Shown here: piece by piece, positions 20,884 to 26,023 of the stretch | How positions within the stretch are numbered: the stretch's first letter is position 1 | Layout of the letters: each line of letters begins with the position of its first letter | Source: Scatosoma sp045654025 | Lineage (GTDB): Bacteria; Bacillota; Clostridia; Christensenellales; Borkfalkiaceae | Length of the DNA stretch: 26,023 bases | Direction of reading: 5' to 3' | Assembly: GCA_045654025.1 (NCBI GenBank) | Contig: JAZOMO010000030.1 | Span: forward strand, 1-26,023 | Program-made: the position numbers and the translations under genes | Notes under the pieces: generated by a model | Seen by the model: only the letters and a program-made list of their open reading frames with translations | What the model was told of the DNA's origin: nothing | The model's database searches: none

Positions 20884-23800
20884 TTAATAATTGTAATTCA
20901 TATACGGCTTGTTTGCCAAATACTGATCGATTAACGTCTGGAGACCCAACATGTCGCTTGACGATGCAAATACCTGGTCGAAGTTCGTATCGGTTGCGTT
21001 GGCATAAGCAGCCGCTATGAATTTCGTAAAGCTGAAGAATTCTTTTGTGGAATCCGGGCTCAGGCTTTCATCGTTACAGAACGCATACGTTTGCCCTTCC
21101 GCGCTCTCGCCAGTGATGGCGCAATAGGTCATCAACGCCGTAATATAACCCGTCAACAAGTTAGGATGATATTTGTCTTTAACAGAAAACGTTAAGGTTT
21201 TGTACTGAAGCGTCGCATTAGGCACTGCAACTGCTCCATTCAAAATATCATTGAGCATTCCGCCCCAGTCACAAATGGTAACGCCTTGATTTGCAAGCGT
21301 CTTCAAGTGATTCAAGGTATTCTTGGCTGTTTCAATAACAGGCCCAACCTTACCATATGCGGTGAGCGGTACCAGAACGATAAATTTCGTATTCGGGTTG
21401 CCACCATTACTCTCATCCTTAAAGAAGTTCATGACAGTTTCCACATCCGCAGCGAAAGAAGCGTCATTTTCACCTTCCGAAGGACCAGACTGTATCACCA
21501 CGTAGTCGTAGTTTCTATCGGTGATGTTGGAGGAATGGTCAACGCTGCAACTTGCACACGTACCGCCAAACAACTCTGGGAGGACGTGTCCGCCAAACGT
21601 CCAGTCGGTGACGTTGACGTTCGCGCCGTTGGCTTTGCACAGCTGATAGAAATAGCCTATGTCGTTCGATCTATCCGATTGAGTGGCTCTCGTGGCATGT
21701 TTGAGTACCATTTGACCCATGTGCGAGAGAGAGTTACCGATGAACATAATCTTTTTACCATGGAGAGGATTGGAGCTCTCGTTGCCCTCGTTGCCCCCGT
21801 TGTTCTCGCTGTCAAGGTGCGTCCAAGTATTGTTGTAAGCGTAGCTTGCCGATTGAAGGATAATGTTCTTCCATTCCGTCGTAAGCGTAAGAGCAGAAGA
21901 GGTATTTTGCACTCTTGCGCCCGTAGGAAGCGAGCTCAACTTAATCTGAGTAAACTCCTTATTCATATATTGAGAGACGAACGCGTAAGCCGCAATGGCA
22001 CGAGCAGCATCACTCAAGTGCAGAAGGTCACGATGAAGCACAGTAGTATCTTTATTATCCCAGTCAGTAGTCGTACCCAGTTTTACACCAAGCATTTGGT
22101 TTGCATAGAGAATTGCGGTACCAATGCCGATAGCGGTTGTATAGGTGCTGTTGTTAAGAATGTTGTTGGTAATAAGATCACAATGCTTGTTGTGTTGCGT
22201 CTTAGGATTCTTGTAGTCGATCTTCCAAGAGGTAGGATCGTAGTTAGCGTAATCGGATGCCAACATTGCAACGTCCTTATCGGGTTCTCTTTCAGGAATT
22301 CTATCTTCGAGGTAATCTAAGTCGTCACAGTTAGGAGCGATCCAAGAAACAAGATAAGCAATCTTCGGCGTCTTACCCGTATAGTGGTTATTCAGAATAT
22401 ACTGTTCCACTTGCTCACGCTCGGTCTTAGCTACCGTTTTAGTGCTTTCTGCAAGGTCGAAAGGACCGTTCTGAATAAATACTACGTCCCAATCCGTGTA
22501 CTGTAACACTTGCTTAAGGGTTCCTTTAGCATCCAACACATTATTAAATCCGCCGTTGTTCGTACTTACCTTCAAAGGATAAACGGCTTTATTGCCATTA
22601 ATCGCTTCCACGTGGTCTTTCGCCGAAGAACCGGACAATTGAACGACACCGATGGTATAACCACTAATGCCTTCTGCGCTGAGAACTGCAGGAACGGCCG
22701 CGACGGTATCCGTCGAGTGGCTGTTACCGATAATCAACATCTTCTTATAGTCCGTAAGCGGAACGTTCGTCGAAGGGGTGGAAGGATCGCTGGGATCGCT
22801 GGGATTGCTAGGATCTTCAGGATCAGGATCAACAGGAGTTTCAGGAGCCTCGCCAGGAAGAGTCCAAGGATTGTTCAATACGAAGCTGATAGCTTCTTGG
22901 ATATCTTCAGCTCGGTGGTTTGTGTTTAAAGCGAACGTCTTGCCGGTTGCGGTGATGGCATCGCTCATCAGGTTGAACGAATCCATATCTATCGTGCATT
23001 CGTCTATGAGACCGAGGTTGTGCATGAATTGCATATAGAAGGAATATGCCGCAAGAACAGAACCGATGTGATCCGCTCTAATGTGAAGATTGTCGCTATT
23101 ATGATAGATATACTTAGCGGCAATATTTAATTCTTCAGTCATATAGAAGATAGGGGAACCTACCGGGATTACCATGGAAACATTTTCTTCCTTAGGTGTG
23201 CCGTCGCTATTCAAAAGGTTCGTTTTAACGTTTTCGAGCAGCGCGCTATAACGGCCGTACGCGGTAGAATCGCCACCAGCAAGCTTAACAGAAGCATCGT
23301 AGATATTCTTATAGTCAGTGTTCGTGCCAATATATTCGTAAGGGCTGAGCCAGGAAACCGAATAACCGATTTTTGCATTCGGGCACTGAGAATGAATGTA
23401 TTCTAAGACATAGTTACGGGAGGATGCGTAAATGTCAGCGCCGCCGTCGTTTTCAACAGGATCCCAAGGACCGAGCTGTATAAAGATGTAGTCCCATTCT
23501 TGGTCGTTTAATGCATAGCTCAATTCCGTCCGATCATTTGCTCCCTTTCGGTAAGCGCCATTATCGCTGGGTTCACTGATGTAGTATTCGTACTTGCTAA
23601 CGCCGCCGGCGATGTTGCTTTCGTGGGTTTGCAACGTGGTGCCGCCCTGTTTAACGAGGCCGAACGTGTAGTTGGTTACGCCTTGTGCGATTGCTACTTG
23701 AGGGATACCCATGAACGTATTTTCCGCATGGCTGTTACCGACAAGCAAAATCTTCAAAGGAGCAACGGGATCAGAAGGATCAGGATCGGGAGTAGGATCA

Positions 23801-26023
23801 GGATCTTCCGGAGCAGAATCAGGAACAGTCCAAGGAGTTGCCAATGCGTAGTTTACAGCCTCTGCAATTTGCGCTCTCTGTTCTTCGGAGAAGGTATGCG
23901 CCGTGCTGCTGGTGCCACTTCCGTTCCATTGGTTGTACGTAGTCATATCTATCTTGTTGCCAATCTCAATGGAGTTCCCGAGATTGTTCATGAGCTGCGT
24001 ATAGAATGCATACGCCAACAGAACGCCACCAAAATCTTGATCAATGTGGACAATGTCACGATAAAGGTTTGCAGAGGAAACACCCAAAACTTGGTTTGCA
24101 TAGTAAACGGGGGTACCTACCGAGATCACCATGGAGTGAGGTCCATTAGGCGTGCCGTCGCTATAGAAAAGGTTCGACTTAACGTTGTTTACAAGCGCTT
24201 CATAACGGTCATGTGGAGTTTTACTGCCATCAGCAAGCGCAACAGATGCTTGGTAAATTCTATAATAATCTTGCGCGGTTGTGCCCGTCTTGCTTGCCAA
24301 AGCATCAAGGACGCTAACGTCGTCATCATAAGGGCTGAGCCAAGAAACGGAATAACCGATCTTTGCATTCGGGAGCTTCTGTTGAATTTGTTCTACAACA
24401 TAGCTACGGGCGGATGCGTAAATGTCAGCGCCTCCGTCATTTTCAACAGGATCCCAAGGACCGAGCTGTAAGAAGACGTAGTCCCAAGCCTGGTCGCCCA
24501 AGATGGTGCTCATCTTTTGCTGCTTAGTGGTTACGTAAGCGCCGTTGTTGCTGGGTTTGCTAACGTAGTATTCGTATGCAGCAGTGTCGTTTGCGAAGTT
24601 GCTTTCTTGGTCTTCCATCGTGGTGCCGCCCTGTTTAGCGATACCGAACGTGAAATTCGTCATGCCTTCTTGTGCCGCTACCTGAGGAAGAGCCCAGAAC
24701 GTATCTTGCGAATGGCTGTTACCGATAAGCAAGACCTTCAAACCGCCATCCGTCGGGGTTTCGGGAGCTTCAGGTGCTCCAGGAGCTTCAGGTTCAGGAT
24801 CAACAACGTCGCCCAGGTCGTCTGTGCAATAATAGTAGTACTTACTGGAGTCGGGTACAAACTTCTTTGCGTTTGTGGTCGTATTGCCAAGGCTCAAACT
24901 CTTGACAGAACCCGTTCTATTTTGCCAATCCGTCGCATTATCTGTTGCGTGCCAGTTAGCTGTATGTCTGAAGGAAATACTCGTCATGCTCGTACAGCCA
25001 GTGAATGCATTCAGACCGATATACATCACGCTGCTGCCGATAACAAGGCTCGTCATGCCGCTACAGTTTTGGAAAGCGGAAGCACCGATGTTCGTCACGC
25101 TGTCAGGGACTTCAAGGCTCGTCAAGTTGCTGCATCCAGCAAACGCGAAATCGCCGATGGTCTTCACGCTGTCAGGGATCACCACGCTGGCCATGCTGCT
25201 GCCGTTGAACGCCTCGTTGCCGATAGCGGTTACTGCTTTGCCGTCAAAGGTGCTAGGGATAACAACGTTTGCAGGCAGATTGCTTGCATCCGTTGCTTTT
25301 ACGGAATACGTTCCTTCAATTAACGTAAAGGTGAAATAATCCGTGTCAACGTAACCGCAAAGGCTACATACGTTGCTGTTTTCATAAGCGTGGTTGTTGG
25401 ACACAGGAACAGTTTCTTGCGTCTCTAAAACCGTACCGCATACCGAGCAGTGCGAACCTGCCGTCAAACCAGTCTGCGTACAAGTTGCCTCAACTGCTTC
25501 GTCAACAACTACCGTATGTCCCTCAGCAGCGATTTCTGCGTAGGTCGTGTAGTCGCAACGAGAACAGGTTTCGTATGCATTCCAACCCTTTTCAGTACAG
25601 GTTGCCGCTTTAGCTTCGTGCTGTACTTTGTCGTGGCCGAGTGCGGGAACTACGGTCTGAGCAACGAGCGTTTCGCCGCATACGGAGCAGTGCTTGCCTG
25701 CCGTCAAACCAGTTGCCGTACAAGTAGCCGCTACCGCTTTATCTGTAACTTCCGTATGACCCTTTGCAGGTACTACGGTCTGCGCAACGAGAACTTCGTT
25801 ACATACCGAACAGTGCTTGCCTGCCGTCAAACCAGTTGCGGTGCAGGTAGCATCTACAGCCTCGTCAGCAACTTCCGTATGGTCGCAACCATAAACAGCA
25901 GAATAAGTTTCCGCGCCGCTCACGGTCACTTCTAAGGTTTCCTTCGTGCCCACAACGTTGCCGTTGCTGTCTGCCCAGTAAGTAAATTTCTGCCCTTCCA
26001 GAGCAGCGCCAGCGCAAAGCGTT
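20884..26023 (-). CDS. Modular surface protein with four tandem SGNH-hydrolase-like domains (5' end outside window)
   Basis: At least 1,712 residues; the frame is open to the window edge, so the first start codon visible (GTG at 25953) is not the true start. Residues below count from that GTG. Order: end of an Ig-like/bacterial-repeat domain; Cys/His repeats 23-201 (units with TCT..GLTAG.HCSVC and a GH); BspA-type leucine-rich repeats about 206-360; Pro/Glu linker; then SGNH domains at 405-708, 733-1031, 1069-1378 and 1398-1689. Each has GNS (Ser413, 741, 1078, 1408), a GP block (498, 828, 1163, 1490) and a D-x-x-H pair (DIVH 633, DNLH 954, DLLH 1309, DKYH 1593). Domains 1-3 resemble DUF4886. 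Such folds remove acyl groups from glycans. Linkers are Pro/Asp-rich. No C-terminal sorting signal or membrane anchor is present; export signal not visible. Confidence 0.88.
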   Translation of the reverse strand, partial: TLCAGAALEGQKFTYWADSNGNVVGTKETLEVTVSGAETYSAVYGCDHTEVADEAVDATCTATGLTAGKHCSVCNEVLVAQTVVPAKGHTEVTDKAVAATCTATGLTAGKHCSVCGETLVAQTVVPALGHDKVQHEAKAATCTEKGWNAYETCSRCDYTTYAEIAAEGHTVVVDEAVEATCTQTGLTAGSHCSVCGTVLETQETVPVSNNHAYENSNVCSLCGYVDTDYFTFTLIEGTYSVKATDASNLPANVVIPSTFDGKAVTAIGNEAFNGSSMASVVIPDSVKTIGDFAFAGCSNLTSLEVPDSVTNIGASAFQNCSGMTSLVIGSSVMYIGLNAFTGCTSMTSISFRHTANWHATDNATDWQNRTGSVKSLSLGNTTTNAKKFVPDSSKYYYYCTDDLGDVVDPEPEAPGAPEAPETPTDGGLKVLLIGNSHSQDTFWALPQVAAQEGMTNFTFGIAKQGGTTMEDQESNFANDTAAYEYYVSKPSNNGAYVTTKQQKMSTILGDQAWDYVFLQLGPWDPVENDGGADIYASARSYVVEQIQQKLPNAKIGYSVSWLSPYDDDVSVLDALASKTGTTAQDYYRIYQASVALADGSKTPHDRYEALVNNVKSNLFYSDGTPNGPHSMVISVGTPVYYANQVLGVSSANLYRDIVHIDQDFGGVLLAYAFYTQLMNNLGNSIEIGNKIDMTTYNQWNGSGTSSTAHTFSEEQRAQIAEAVNYALATPWTVPDSAPEDPDPTPDPDPSDPVAPLKILLVGNSHAENTFMGIPQVAIAQGVTNYTFGLVKQGGTTLQTHESNIAGGVSKYEYYISEPSDNGAYRKGANDRTELSYALNDQEWDYIFIQLGPWDPVENDGGADIYASSRNYVLEYIHSQCPNAKIGYSVSWLSPYEYIGTNTDYKNIYDASVKLAGGDSTAYGRYSALLENVKTNLLNSDGTPKEENVSMVIPVGSPIFYMTEELNIAAKYIYHNSDNLHIRADHIGSVLAAYSFYMQFMHNLGLIDECTIDMDSFNLMSDAITATGKTFALNTNHRAEDIQEAISFVLNNPWTLPGEAPETPVDPDPEDPSNPSDPSDPSTPSTNVPLTDYKKMLIIGNSHSTDTVAAVPAVLSAEGISGYTIGVVQLSGSSAKDHVEAINGNKAVYPLKVSTNNGGFNNVLDAKGTLKQVLQYTDWDVVFIQNGPFDLAESTKTVAKTEREQVEQYILNNHYTGKTPKIAYLVSWIAPNCDDLDYLEDRIPEREPDKDVAMLASDYANYDPTSWKIDYKNPKTQHNKHCDLITNNILNNSTYTTAIGIGTAILYANQMLGVKLGTTTDWDNKDTTVLHRDLLHLSDAARAIAAYAFVSQYMNKEFTQIKLSSLPTGARVQNTSSALTLTTEWKNIILQSASYAYNNTWTHLDSENNGGNEGNESSNPLHGKKIMFIGNSLSHMGQMVLKHATRATQSDRSNDIGYFYQLCKANGANVNVTDWTFGGHVLPELFGGTCASCSVDHSSNITDRNYDYVVIQSGPSEGENDASFAADVETVMNFFKDESNGGNPNTKFIVLVPLTAYGKVGPVIETAKNTLNHLKTLANQGVTICDWGGMLNDILNGAVAVPNATLQYKTLTFSVKDKYHPNLLTGYITALMTYCAITGESAEGQTYAFCNDESLSPDSTKEFFSFTKFIAAAYANATDTNFDQVFASSSDMLGLQTLIDQYLANKPYMNYNY
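23428..23480. repeat. Duplicated segment shared by SGNH domains 1 and 2 (copy in domain 2)
   Basis: This stretch matches 24418-24470 with only two visible mismatches, the last 30 bases being identical, at 990 bases offset. It encodes the GPWDPVENDGGADIYAS block. The near-identity at DNA level points to a recent duplication or gene conversion between domains 1 and 2. Confidence 0.8.
25688..25839. repeat. Tandem 123-bp coding repeat (Cys/His module)
   Basis: Bases 25688-25716 recur exactly at 25811-25839, a 123-base period equal to 41 residues, and a related copy lies near 25450-25490. The repeat encodes the GLTAGKHCSVC unit. Such repeats can gain or lose copies by recombination. Confidence 0.8.

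Noticed and set aside
21286..22320. Long plus-strand frames over the minus-strand SGNH gene (also 23623-24471, 24517-25323)
   Set aside because: They are antisense shadows of the repetitive coding sequence; the minus-strand frame has clear domains and covers the whole stretch.

Overview
The window reads as a chromosomal segment of a low-to-mid GC member of the Clostridia (Bacillota), most likely an uncultured gut lineage. The grounds are AGGAGG-type ribosome binding sites, perfect TTGACA/TATAAT promoters, a tetrahydrofolate (THF) riboswitch in front of an ECF-type folate transporter gene, a DUF421/DUF4363 gene pair, a tmRNA tag ending in YALAA, and large surface proteins with BspA-type leucine-rich repeats and Cys/His repeat modules. 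No ribosomal RNA or tRNA gene is present, so the rank cannot be pushed further.

Layout. (1) 1-925: the 3' end of a UDPGP-family (UAP1-like) uridylyltransferase gene, translationally coupled to a small helical unknown, closed by a palindromic terminator. (2) 976-1158: a 183-bp element with imperfect 32-bp terminal inverted repeats, resembling an ISL3-type MITE. (3) 1163-2228, minus strand: DUF421 membrane protein plus DUF4363 lipoprotein. (4) 2272-3059: perfect promoter, THF riboswitch, hairpin that can hide the ribosome binding site, and folT. (5) 3099-10775: a seven-gene housekeeping operon lgt-pncB-lspA-rluD-DUF512 radical SAM gene-der-plsY, joining lipoprotein maturation, NAD salvage, rRNA modification, ribosome assembly and phospholipid synthesis. 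(6) 10844-11209: tmRNA with encoded CCA and the tag ADYNANYALAA.

(7) 11210-13440 is the accessory part. Directly behind the tmRNA terminator lies an array of short hairpins on GTATGTAAT-type spacers whose orientation flips at the centre. Then come a four-helix-bundle (S23/Avd-like) gene, an XRE repressor divergent from a small excisionase-like HTH gene across two identical-design operators, and a lipoprotein. A 277-bp element with 27-bp terminal inverted repeats follows. A perfect 22-bp direct repeat (11817-11838 and 13417-13438) brackets the repressor, excisionase-like gene, lipoprotein and inverted-repeat element. This looks like a small integrated cassette that has no recombinase of its own, or a decayed one.

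(8) 13564-20640: an 896-aa lipoprotein of unknown function from a consensus promoter, then a lipoprotein - ABC ATPase - FtsX-type permease operon with overlapping genes. (9) 20725-20852: three hairpins back to back between convergent transcripts. (10) 20884 to the window end, minus strand: at least 1,712 residues of a modular extracellular-type protein with Cys/His repeats, leucine-rich repeats and four tandem SGNH-hydrolase-like domains joined by Pro/Asp-rich linkers. Its 5' end is outside the window.

The strongest candidates for something not yet described are the four-SGNH-domain protein, the hairpin array behind the tmRNA, and the repressor/excisionase cassette bounded by the 22-bp repeat.
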